8,812 bases of DNA from an uncultured Coriobacteriaceae bacterium (GCA_900544245.1 UQUH01000064.1:1-8812), one strand, 5' to 3'. Counted from the first letter of the stretch, positions 1 through 6,269 are shown. Notes: generated from the sequence alone by a model not told the origin. Translations and numbers: made by a program.

Positions 1-203
1 TCGGCATCGGCTTCGGGAGCTTCGACGTCATAGAAACCAGACACGGTGCCTATTTCATAGATGCCAACAGCGTCTCCAATGTGTCCGAGGACTGCACCGA
101 GCTGTTCGGATTCGACCTGATGCGCGCCCACGCACGGGGAATGGCGCGCAGATACCACCAGATCATTTCCGATTTACCGGAGAAAGGGGAGATGCCATGC
201 TGA
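1..203 (+). CDS. C-terminal fragment of a probable ATP-grasp-like protein (5' end outside window)
   Basis: An open frame enters from the left edge (codons from position 3) and ends at TGA 201-203, giving the last 66 residues of a protein. The readable stretch includes FDVIETRHGAYFIDANSVSN, then an EDCTELFGFDLM segment and a basic tail. The order 'VIE, short turn, IDxNSxSN' resembles the metal-binding end of RimK-like ATP-grasp ligases, where Glu and Asn ligate Mg-ATP. This is recognition by pattern only, because the rest of the domain is outside the window. Its stop overlaps the next gene's start by 7 bp (ATGCTGA), so the two are probably co-transcribed and translationally coupled. The frame looks coding rather than spurious because it is continuous, has a plausible composition and ends in a coupled junction. 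Function is tentative. Confidence 0.5.
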   Translation, partial: GIGFGSFDVIETRHGAYFIDANSVSNVSEDCTELFGFDLMRAHARGMARRYHQIISDLPEKGEMPC

Positions 204-874
204 GCATCAAGGACGTGTACGAGAAGTTCGACGAGATCGGATGCTGCAGCTTCGCGACGCTCGACGGCAACGGGGGAGTGGATTCGCGCATCGCGCACTT
301 CTTCGCCTACGACGACGAGGGCCTCTACCTGCGCACCATGACGGGCAAGCCGTTCTTCCGTCAGATGATCGAGGGCGGCAGGCTCTCCGTGTGCGGCGAG
401 CGCACCGATGCGCCCGTGGTATGGGACGACGAGAACATGCCGCACTTCCAGCCCGGCTACATGATGCGCGTGAGCGGCAGCGTGCGCCTTCTCACCGACG
501 AGGAGCTTTCCGCCAAGGCCGCCGCCAACCCCATGTTCGCCGTGGCGACCTATGACATCAACAAGTATCCCGAGACCGTGGTCCTCGTCATGGACAGCGC
601 CTGGGGCGAGCTCTACGATTACGACTTCAACATGGTGCACCGCGATCACAAGATCCTGCGCGAGCGCTTTTCCTGGGGCGGCGCGACCTTCGTGCCCGCC
701 GGTTTCACCATCACCGATGAATGCATCGAGTGCGGTGCGTGCATGGACGCCTGCACGCACAAGGCCATCGTGGCGGGAACCCCCTACCGCATCCTGGGCG
801 AGCGTTGCGACGAGTGCGGCAACTGCCATCATGCCTGTCCCGTCGGTGCCGTCATCGAGAAGGGCGTGTCATAG
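197..874 (+). CDS. Pyridoxamine 5'-phosphate oxidase-like split-barrel flavoprotein fused to a 2[4Fe-4S] ferredoxin domain
   Basis: The product has 225 residues. Residues 1-155 look like the split-barrel FMN-binding fold of the pyridoxamine 5'-phosphate oxidase family, with segments such as GCCSFATLDGNGGVDSRIAH and LRTMTGKPFFRQM. Residues 170-225 form a bacterial ferredoxin domain. Cluster 1 has C176, C179, C182 and C186. Cluster 2 has C204, C207, C210 and C214, followed by Pro. The likely role is cytoplasmic electron transfer between a bound flavin and an iron-sulfur carrier; the substrate cannot be read from the sequence. It is unlikely to be a true PdxH, because that enzyme lacks ferredoxin cysteines and uses oxygen. 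The ATG at 197 has an AAAGGGGAG ribosome site about 5 nt upstream and overlaps the preceding stop. A hairpin follows. There is no signal peptide or membrane segment. Confidence is high in the architecture and low in the reaction. Confidence 0.85.
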   Translation: MLSIKDVYEKFDEIGCCSFATLDGNGGVDSRIAHFFAYDDEGLYLRTMTGKPFFRQMIEGGRLSVCGERTDAPVVWDDENMPHFQPGYMMRVSGSVRLLTDEELSAKAAANPMFAVATYDINKYPETVVLVMDSAWGELYDYDFNMVHRDHKILRERFSWGGATFVPAGFTITDECIECGACMDACTHKAIVAGTPYRILGERCDECGNCHHACPVGAVIEKGVS

Positions 875-898
875 GGGACGCTGAAGGTACCAGCAGAT

Positions 899-933
899 AA
901 TGAGACAGTTTGGTCTGACCAAGCTGTCTCATT
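899..933. terminator. Long hairpin between convergent genes, probable bidirectional terminator
   Basis: AATGAGACAG (899-908) pairs perfectly with CTGTCTCATT (924-933). Inside it, TTGGT (910-914) pairs with ACCAA (918-922) around a CTG loop. The T909/G923 position is a possible wobble, so the whole 35-nt element folds as one nearly continuous stem. It sits 24 bp after the flavoprotein stop and 16 bp before the pstB stop on the other strand, where a shared terminator is expected. The T tract is short on both strands (TTT on the plus strand), so termination may be imperfect or factor-assisted. Confidence 0.65.
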
Positions 934-949
934 TGCATGTTGCCGGCGT

Positions 950-1804
950 CTATCCGAACCGCCCGGCCACGTAGTCGGCGGTGCGCTCGTCACGCGGATG
1001 CGTGAACAGGGTCTCCGTGTCGTCGGCCTCGATCATCTCTCCCAGAAGGAAGAACGCGGTCTTGGTCGAGACGCGCAGGGCCTGCAGCATATTGTGGGTC
1101 ACCATGATGACGGTGTAGCGGTGCCTGAGCTCGTCGACGAGCTCCTCGATCTTGGCCGTCGATATGGGATCCAGTGCGCTCGTGGACTCGTCGAGCAGGA
1201 GCACCTCCGGCTTGACCGCCAGCGCACGGGCGATGCACAGGCGCTGCTGCTGTCCTCCTGACAGGCCCAGGGCGCTGCGCTTCAGACGGTCCTTGACCTC
1301 GTCCCAGATGGCGGCATCGCGAAGGGACGATTCGACGATGTCGTCCAGTTCGCCGCGGTTGCGGACGCCGTGGGTCCGCGGGCCGAAGGCGACGTTATCG
1401 TAGATGCTCATCGGGAACGGGTTGGGCTGCTGGAAGACCATGCCGACGCGCCTGCGCAGGTCTGTGGCGGGCATCGTGCGGTAGACGTCATGGCCGTCGA
1501 GTTCGACGCAGCCTCGTACCGAGCAGCCCTCGACGAGGTCGTTCATCCGGTTGAGCGTCTTGAGCAACGTCGACTTGCCGCAGCCGGATGGGCCGATGAG
1601 GGCCGTCACCTCGTTTTTGGGAAAGGAGAGCGAGACGTCCTTGAGCGCATGAAAGTCGCCGTAGTGCAGGTTCAGGTCCCTCACCTCCATCTTGGCCTCG
1701 CGGTTTGGGCATGCGGAGCCCATGGCCATGTCATCGGGGCATACATGAGGATCGCGAGGCCCGTTCATGACGACTGCCGGGGTCTTCTCTCGGACGCATT
1801 CCAT
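950..1804 (-). CDS. pstB: Phosphate ABC transporter ATP-binding protein PstB
   Basis: This is the cytoplasmic ATPase that powers phosphate import by PstSCA. From the chosen ATG it has 284 residues. Walker A GPSGCGKST is at 71-79, the Q-loop FQQPNPFP is around 124-131, the signature LSGGQQQR at 181-188, Walker B VLLLDE at 201-206 and the switch His at 237. The typical PstB end DYVAGRFG closes it. The ATG at 1804 has an AAAGGA ribosome site 7 nt upstream. An ATG at 1846 (GAGG upstream, 2 bp after the pstA stop) and an ATG at 1690 (the usual family start, MEVRDLNLHYG) are alternatives. The extra 38 residues before that point contain three cysteines. Walker B continues as DES rather than the usual DEP. 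It is the last gene of the operon, and no phoU follows. Confidence 0.95.
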   Translation of the reverse strand: MECVREKTPAVVMNGPRDPHVCPDDMAMGSACPNREAKMEVRDLNLHYGDFHALKDVSLSFPKNEVTALIGPSGCGKSTLLKTLNRMNDLVEGCSVRGCVELDGHDVYRTMPATDLRRRVGMVFQQPNPFPMSIYDNVAFGPRTHGVRNRGELDDIVESSLRDAAIWDEVKDRLKRSALGLSGGQQQRLCIARALAVKPEVLLLDESTSALDPISTAKIEELVDELRHRYTVIMVTHNMLQALRVSTKTAFFLLGEMIEADDTETLFTHPRDERTADYVAGRFG

Positions 1805-1848
1805 CGGATTGTCCTTTCGCTTGATAGGGATATCGGGTTTCGGCATCG

Positions 1849-2713
1849 CTAGCCTCGCACGTTCAATCGCTTGACGACGAGGTTCGTCCCCGCGTTCAGC
1901 AACACGACGAGGACGAGCAGCACGACGGCCGTGGCATAGGTTTCGTTCAGGTGCAGTCCCTCGCTTGCCAGGACGTACATGTGCACGGCGAGCGTGCGGC
2001 ACGAGTCGAACAGGGCGAAGACGCCCTCGCCGCCAAAGTCGGGGATTTGCGCCACGGTACCGGCGGTGAACAGCAGCGCCGCCACCTCGCCGACGCAGCG
2101 GCCAAGTGCGAGCAGCACGCCGCCGAAGATGCCGGGCAGCGCGCTCGGGAGCACGCAGCGGAATATGGTGCGCACGAGACCGGCTCCCAGGGCAAGCCCG
2201 CCGTGCTTGTAGGATTGGGGCACGGCGAGAAGCGCTTCCTCGGTCGTGCGCATGATGATGGGGAGCACCATGATCGCCAGGGTGCACGCGCCCGCGAGCA
2301 GCGAGAGGCCCCAACCCAGAAGCGTCGTGAAGAAGAGCAGGCCGAACAGGCCGTACACGATCGACGGGATGCCCTGGAGCGTCTCGGTCGTCATGCGCAC
2401 CACGCGCACGAAGCGGCTCGCGGGCCGCGCGGACCCCCCGAGGGACCCCCTAAAGAAGCGCGTACTCGACGAGGTACACCGCCGAGGCGATGCCGACGGG
2501 GGCTGCGATGACGAGAGAGAGGAGTGCCATCAGGACCGTGTCGACCAGGGCGGGCATGAGCGAGACGTTGTCGGAGGTGTACTCCCATTCGAATAGGGTC
2601 GGGCTGAGGTTTGGGATGCCGTTCACCAGGATGAACCCAATGATCAGGACGAGCATCGCCGTCGATAGGATGGCGCCCGCGTATACCACGGCGCGAAGGA
2701 TGCGGGCCGTCAT
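1849..2713 (-). pseudogene. pstA: Phosphate ABC transporter permease PstA, split by a +1 frame change at CTT TAG (possible frameshift gene)
   Basis: PstA is the second membrane subunit of the phosphate importer. The first frame runs from ATG 2711-2713, overlapping the pstC stop as ATGA with GAGGTG upstream. It gives 87 residues ending VYLVEYALL at TAG 2450-2452, with membrane segments near 11-31 and 56-79. The rest of PstA follows in the +1 frame to the TAG at 1849-1851. It contains TTETLQGIPSIVYGLFG, an EAA loop (SYKHGGLALGAG) and GRCVGEVAALLFTAG. Skipping one T at 2452 joins the parts into 287 residues, normal for PstA, and no other damage is visible. The gene is therefore a recent null allele, a sequence error or a translational frameshift gene. 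The joining loop looks about ten residues longer than usual and carries G-run repeats. The downstream half has only a GTG (2409) near its start and no obvious ribosome site. Confidence 0.85.
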
Positions 2714-3582
2714 CTCAGGGCACCTCGCTTCTTTATCGCGCCGAATAGCAGGCTTATGAGCATGACGAACACGAAGAGCACGACGCCGGTGGCGATGAGC
2801 GCTCCGCGATGCAGGTCTGCGGCGTAACCCATCTCGAGCACGATGTTGGCAGTCATCGTGCGAACGCCATCGAAGATGGAGGAGGGGATGACGGCCTGGT
2901 TTCCCGCCACCATGACCACGGCCATCGTCTCCCCGATGGCACGCCCCACGCCCAGGACGACGGACGCCATGATTCCCGAGAACGCGGCCGGCACGACGAT
3001 GCGAAAGACCGAGCGCTCGTGCGTTGCCCCCAGGGCGAGCGCCCCCTCGTAGTAGCTCCGGGGCACAGCGTCGAGGGCGTTCTTCGACACGGTGATGATG
3101 GTGGGCAGGATCATGATGCCCAGGAGGAAGGAGGCGGCGAGCAGTGACAGTCCGTTGCCCGGGCCGATCGATCGCACGAGGGGAACGACCACCATGAGGC
3201 CAAAGAAGCCGTAGACGACCGACGGGATGCCGGCGAGCAGCTCGACGGCGGGCTTGAGTAGCCGCGCGATGCTCGCGTTCGCGAAGCGGGAGAGGAAGAT
3301 CGCCGTCAGGATGCCCGCGGGCACGCCGACGACGATCGCCCCGGCGGTGACGTAGAGGCTGCCGACTATCATGGGGAATATCCCGTACATATCGCTTCCC
3401 GGTTTCCAGGTGGTTCCCAGCAGGAAGTCGGGCAGTCCGATTTGCGCCATGGCGGGAACCCCGTTGGCAAAGAGGAAGAGGCAGATGAGCGCCACGGCCA
3501 GGATGGAGATCGCGGCAGCGGCGGCAAAGAGCCACCGCGCCACGCCTTCCCTGAGGGCCTGCCTTGACATGGAATGGCTCAT
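2710..3582 (-). CDS. pstC: Phosphate ABC transporter permease PstC
   Basis: This is the inner membrane subunit that pairs with PstA to form the phosphate channel. From ATG 3582 it has 290 residues. Hydrophobic segments lie near 16-39, 70-98, 121-139, 145-168, 198-228 and 258-282, matching the six-helix PstC plan. The family markers LLAGIPSVVYGFFGL (about 115-129), the ATPase-contacting EAA loop YYEGALALGATHERSVFRIV (177-196) and GRAIGETMAVVMVAGN (213-228) are all present. The start is uncertain. A TTG at 3597, overlapping the pstS end by 8 bp, and an ATG at 3570 are in frame, and none has a strong ribosome site. Translation coupled to pstS, whose stop lies 7 bp upstream, is likely. The stop overlaps the pstA start as ATGA. 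Confidence 0.95.
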   Translation of the reverse strand: MSHSMSRQALREGVARWLFAAAAAISILAVALICLFLFANGVPAMAQIGLPDFLLGTTWKPGSDMYGIFPMIVGSLYVTAGAIVVGVPAGILTAIFLSRFANASIARLLKPAVELLAGIPSVVYGFFGLMVVVPLVRSIGPGNGLSLLAASFLLGIMILPTIITVSKNALDAVPRSYYEGALALGATHERSVFRIVVPAAFSGIMASVVLGVGRAIGETMAVVMVAGNQAVIPSSIFDGVRTMTANIVLEMGYAADLHRGALIATGVVLFVFVMLISLLFGAIKKRGALR

Positions 3583-3589
3583 GGGATGG

Positions 3590-4501
3590 CTAGCCAATCA
3601 CGTCAGCCCAGGTCTTTGCGACACCAGAGAAGATGTCCTTGACCTGCTGGCTGGTCAGCTCGTCGACGGACGAGGACGGTGCGACGATCACGGCGATTCC
3701 GTCACGGGCGATGGGCTGGGATCTGACGCCTGCTGCGACTTCGGAATCCTTGAGCTCGCGGGATGCCATGCCGATGTCGCAGGTGCCCTCGATGGCCATG
3801 TTCACGCCCGTCGTGGAGTCCGACTGCTGGACCTCGATGGTGACGGCGGGGTTGACGGACTCATAGGCCTCGGCGAGCTTCTCCATCACCGGCGTGACCG
3901 ATGACGATCCCGCGATAACGACCTTGCCGGACACGTCGCCCTTCTGGTAGGGCTGGGCGGCGTCGTTGACGGCGATGTAGTGGTTATCCTCGACGATGGC
4001 CTGCCCGTCGGCACTCATGACGAAGGTGACGAAGTCGTTTGCCGCCGCATTGGACATGTCGCTGAGGACGATGTTGAAGGGACGCGAGATCTTGTAGGAG
4101 CCACCCTTCACGTTGTCCGCCGTCGCCTCCACGCCGTCGATGCGGACGGCCTTGACGGAGTCGTTGAGCGAGCCGAGAGAGATGTAGCCGATTCCATTGG
4201 GGTCGTTGGCGACCGATGTCATCATGACCGACGTGGAGTTGGTGATGGCCGCCTTGTCGGTCGTGATATCAGTCTTGTTGCCCTGCGCGTCCTTTTCCTC
4301 CAGGCCGAAGAGCTCGATGAAGGCTCCGCGCGTTCCGGATCCGTCCTCGCGCGAGTAGACGGAGATCTGCTCGGTGTCGGACGACCCCTGGGTGCCGGAT
4401 TCCTGACCCGACGATGAGCATCCGATCATGGCGAACGCCCCTACGAGGCAGGTCATCGTTGCGAGGGTCGTGAGGACGACGCGCGCTATTGTCTTGGTCA
4501 T
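3590..4501 (-). CDS. pstS: Phosphate-binding lipoprotein PstS, with circularly permuted domain order
   Basis: This is the extracytoplasmic receptor that captures phosphate for PstCAB. It has 303 residues. It starts with a lipoprotein signal: a basic n-region, a hydrophobic core at about 7-24, and C28 in AMIGC as the lipidation site. A Ser/Gly/Gln-rich linker follows. The ligand motifs are in unusual order. SREDGSGTRGAF (50-61), normally central in PstS, is near the N-terminus. GSSSVTPVMEKL (198-209), SDSTTG (227-232) and CDIGMASREL (241-250), normally at the front, are in the C-terminal half. The protein ends at IFSGVAKTWADVIG, just where the classical chain would continue to the RExGSGT motif. 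All expected phosphate-contact motifs are present, so it should be functional. The ATG at 4501 has AAAGGA 7 nt upstream. An in-frame ATG at 4525 with AAGGAG 7 nt upstream is a second possible start. Confidence 0.93.
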   Translation of the reverse strand: MTKTIARVVLTTLATMTCLVGAFAMIGCSSSGQESGTQGSSDTEQISVYSREDGSGTRGAFIELFGLEEKDAQGNKTDITTDKAAITNSTSVMMTSVANDPNGIGYISLGSLNDSVKAVRIDGVEATADNVKGGSYKISRPFNIVLSDMSNAAANDFVTFVMSADGQAIVEDNHYIAVNDAAQPYQKGDVSGKVVIAGSSSVTPVMEKLAEAYESVNPAVTIEVQQSDSTTGVNMAIEGTCDIGMASRELKDSEVAAGVRSQPIARDGIAVIVAPSSSVDELTSQQVKDIFSGVAKTWADVIG

Positions 4502-4560
4502 GTCTAAGTCCTTTCCTGTGGTCATTGCCCATCTCCTTGTCATGGATAGGCTTTGGCCAC

Positions 4561-4603
4561 AGGATAGGATCGGCATGTAAAGCTCCTATCAGGCGCTTGT
4601 AAA
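4561..4603 (-). promoter_or_regulatory. Pho-box-like direct repeats and -10 element upstream of pstS
   Basis: Read on the minus strand, TTTACA (4603-4598), CTGATA (4592-4587) and TTTACA (4581-4576) occur at exactly 11-bp intervals. A fourth weaker hexamer, ATCCTA (4570-4565), keeps the same phase. PhoP-type response regulators of Gram-positive bacteria bind TTHACA-like hexamers repeated about every 11 bp. A -10-like TATCCT (4566-4561) begins 9 nt after the last good hexamer, and no proper -35 is seen, as expected for an activated promoter. Transcription would give a leader of about 55 nt before ATG 4501. Regulator identity is inferred. Confidence 0.6.
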
Positions 4604-4611
4604 ACCTCTGC

Positions 4612-4650
4612 AAAATGCGATGGAATCGCGTGACGGTGGGGCGATGCCAT
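4612..4650 (-). terminator. Probable terminator after pdxT
   Basis: Immediately after the pdxT stop, ATGGCATCGC (4650-4641, minus strand) pairs with GCGATTCCAT (4629-4620) with a single mismatch and an 11-nt loop. CGCA and then TTTT (4615-4612) follow. The stem is good but the T run is short and offset by four bases. It would isolate pdxST transcription from the pst promoter, whose Pho-box hexamers begin only 9 bp further on. Confidence 0.5.
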
Positions 4651-5232
4651 TTACAGGCTGAGGAACAGCTCGTGGATGCGCGGGTCATCGTCGAGCTCGG
4701 GATGAAACGCGACGCCGACCTGGTTGCCGTCGCGCGCGGCGACGATGTCGCCGTCGACTCGCGCGAGCTCGACCGCGCCCTCGCGCACGTCGACGATGCG
4801 CGGTGCCCGTATGAAGCTCATGGGCATCGTTCCGATGCCCATGAAATCGCCTGTCGCGTGAAAGCTTGCGAGCTGGCGGCCATAGGCGTTTCGCTCGACC
4901 GTGACGCACATGGTCCCAAGATGGCTTTCGGGCCTGATCGAGCGCTCGTCGCCGTCATCGTCGATGACGCGCTCGGCGAGCAGGATGAGTCCCGCGCAGG
5001 TGCCGAGCACGGGCATTCCATCTTCGACGAGCGCGCGTATCGTCGAGAGCATGCCCTCCTCGCGCAGCAGCCTTCCCTGCACCGTGGATTCGCCTCCGGG
5101 CAGGATGAGCCGGTCGAAGTGGCGACTCATGTTGCGCAGGCAGCGCAGCTCGAACCACGGTTCGCCCAGCTCGTCGAGCACAGCGGCATGTTCGGCAAAC
5201 GCGCCCTGCACCGCCAGGATCGCCGTTGCCAT
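4651..5232 (-). CDS. pdxT: PLP synthase glutaminase subunit PdxT
   Basis: PdxT is a class I glutamine amidotransferase. It hydrolyses glutamine and passes ammonia to PdxS for DXP-independent pyridoxal 5'-phosphate synthesis in the cytoplasm. It has 193 residues, the normal length. The start MATAILAVQGAFAEH is typical. PGGEST is at 45-50, the nucleophile C79 lies in GTCAG, RNAYGRQ is at 114-120, and H177 and E179 in FHPEL complete the Cys-His-Glu triad. The ATG at 5232 shares one base with the pdxS stop (TAATG), so the two subunits are made in coupled fashion, fitting a fixed-stoichiometry complex. A hairpin follows the stop. Confidence 0.97.
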   Translation of the reverse strand: MATAILAVQGAFAEHAAVLDELGEPWFELRCLRNMSRHFDRLILPGGESTVQGRLLREEGMLSTIRALVEDGMPVLGTCAGLILLAERVIDDDGDERSIRPESHLGTMCVTVERNAYGRQLASFHATGDFMGIGTMPMSFIRAPRIVDVREGAVELARVDGDIVAARDGNQVGVAFHPELDDDPRIHELFLSL

Positions 5233-6119
5233 TAGATGCCCCGCTCCGCCATGAGCAGCTCGATCTCGTCCTTGTTGATGCCGACCATGGCTTCGCCGAG
5301 GTTTTCCGAGACGTGCGCGATGTACTCCGGGTCCTCGTAGCGTGTCACGGCGCCGACGATGGCCCGGGCGCGTTCGGCGGGATTGCCGCTCTTGAAGATG
5401 CCGCTTCCCACGAAGACGCCCTCGGCGCCGAGCTGCATCATGAGCGCCGCGTCGGCCGGTGTCGCCACGCCGCCTGCAGCGAAGTTGACGACGGGCAGTT
5501 TGCCGTGCTCGTGCACGTAGCGAAGCAGGTCGATGGGGACCTCGAGGCGCTTCGCCTCCTCGAACAGCTCGTCTTCGCGCAAGGCGCCCACCGCACGGAT
5601 CTCGCCGTTGATGAGGCGCATGTGACTCACCGCCTGCACGACGTCTCCCGTGCCGGGCTCGCCCTTGGTGCGGATCATCGACGCGCCCTCGGCGATGCGG
5701 CGTAGCGCCTCGCCGAGGTTGCGCGCACCGCATACGAAGGGCACGGAAAACGCCGTCTTGTCGATATGGTAGACGTCATCGGCCGGGCTCAGCACCTCGG
5801 ACTCGTCGATGTAGTCTATCTCGATGGCCTCGAGCACCTGGGCCTCGACGAAGTGCCCGATGCGGCATTTCGCCATGACGGGGATGCTCACGGCCTGCTG
5901 GATGCCACGGATCATCGCCGGGTCGCTCATGCGACTCACGCCGCCGGCCGCGCGTATGTCTGCCGGGATGCGCTCGAGGGCCATGACCGCGCACGCGCCC
6001 GCCTCCTCGGCGATGCGTGCCTGATCGGGGGTGGTAACGTCCATGATGACGCCGCCCTTGAGCATCTGCGCCAGCTCCCGGTTGAGCTTGGCGCGTTCTT
6101 CCCTCGTCGTCTCTGCCAT
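5232..6119 (-). CDS. pdxS: PLP synthase lyase subunit PdxS
   Basis: PdxS forms PLP from ribose 5-phosphate, glyceraldehyde 3-phosphate and the ammonia delivered by PdxT. It is a (beta/alpha)8 barrel that assembles as a dodecamer. It has 295 residues, the family length. Near the N-terminus lies LKGGVIMDV with D27. K84 in VMAKCRIGHF and K152 in RTKGEPGTG match the two lysines that carry the covalent intermediates. NFAAGGVATPADAALMMQLG (212-231) and FVGSGIFKS (236-244) form the phosphate-binding end of the barrel. The ATG at 6119 has GGAGG with 6-nt spacing. A longer in-frame reading upstream lacks such a site and does not resemble the family. The gene is divergent from pdxR, its likely regulator, and is followed directly by pdxT. 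Confidence 0.98.
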   Translation of the reverse strand: MAETTREERAKLNRELAQMLKGGVIMDVTTPDQARIAEEAGACAVMALERIPADIRAAGGVSRMSDPAMIRGIQQAVSIPVMAKCRIGHFVEAQVLEAIEIDYIDESEVLSPADDVYHIDKTAFSVPFVCGARNLGEALRRIAEGASMIRTKGEPGTGDVVQAVSHMRLINGEIRAVGALREDELFEEAKRLEVPIDLLRYVHEHGKLPVVNFAAGGVATPADAALMMQLGAEGVFVGSGIFKSGNPAERARAIVGAVTRYEDPEYIAHVSENLGEAMVGINKDEIELLMAERGI

Positions 6120-6169
6120 GTCTTGCCTCCGCGTGTCGATTCGAGTATTGACGGCTCGAAGCCTAGGCG

Positions 6170-6223
6170 TAATCTGAACATGTTTGTATAACCATTTCTT
6201 GCGAAATTGATATGACCAGATTA
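6170..6223. promoter_or_regulatory. Candidate operator in the pdxS-pdxR intergenic region
   Basis: TAATCTG (6170-6176) and CAGATTA (6217-6223) form a 7-bp inverted repeat spanning the divergent promoters. An 8-bp palindrome AACATGTT (6177-6184) adjoins the left arm. MocR-type PdxR proteins bind the pdxR-pdxST intergenic region in other bacteria, so this spot is a sensible place for their sites. The exact elements here are inferred from symmetry only. A weak minus-strand -10, TATACA (6190-6185), for pdxS lies inside and would give a leader of about 60 nt. The rest of the 150-bp gap holds only the two ribosome sites and the pdxR promoter. Confidence 0.35.
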
Positions 6224-6227
6224 TGCT
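6199..6227 (+). promoter_or_regulatory. Candidate pdxR promoter
   Basis: TTGCGA (6199-6204) and TATGCT (6222-6227) are separated by 17 bp, and each matches the sigma-70 consensus at four of six bases. The predicted transcription start is near 6234, about 35 nt before the pdxR ATG. The -10 overlaps the right arm of the 7-bp inverted repeat, so an activator or repressor bound there could affect both directions. Confidence 0.35.
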
Positions 6228-6269
6228 CAGGGAATGAGGGCATGAGAGCGGTGGCAAGCGGAGGCGTTG

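Noticed and set aside
50..832. Long minus-strand open frame (260 codons) opposite the flavoprotein gene
   Set aside because: Its His/Ala/Val-rich product resembles no family and it lies antisense to a gene with clear ferredoxin motifs. It is a GC-rich shadow.
1805..2314. Upstream extension of the pstB frame giving a 454-residue fusion
   Set aside because: The added part is Arg/Ala-rich and lies out of frame over pstA. The family match begins only near 1690-1804.
1951..2511. Plus-strand open frame of 186 codons opposite pstA
   Set aside because: Its composition is low-complexity Arg/Glu/His/Gly with no motif, and it is antisense to conserved PstA sequence.
2714..3535. In-frame upstream extension of the pstA N-terminal frame through pstC
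   Set aside because: It is Arg-rich shadow sequence. The true pstA start is the ATGA overlap at 2710-2713.
4544..4568. Two GGATAGG copies 18 bp apart before pstS as an operator
   Set aside because: They are short and coincide with the -10-like and leader sequence. There is not enough symmetry or phasing to call a separate site.
4587..4603. TTTACA (4603-4598) read as a classical -35 for pstS
   Set aside because: No acceptable -10 lies 16-18 bp downstream of it, so a Pho-box reading explains the phased repeats better.
5233..5733. Upstream extension of the pdxT frame
   Set aside because: It overlaps pdxS out of frame and is Arg-rich. PdxT starts at MATAILAVQG with a TAATG junction.
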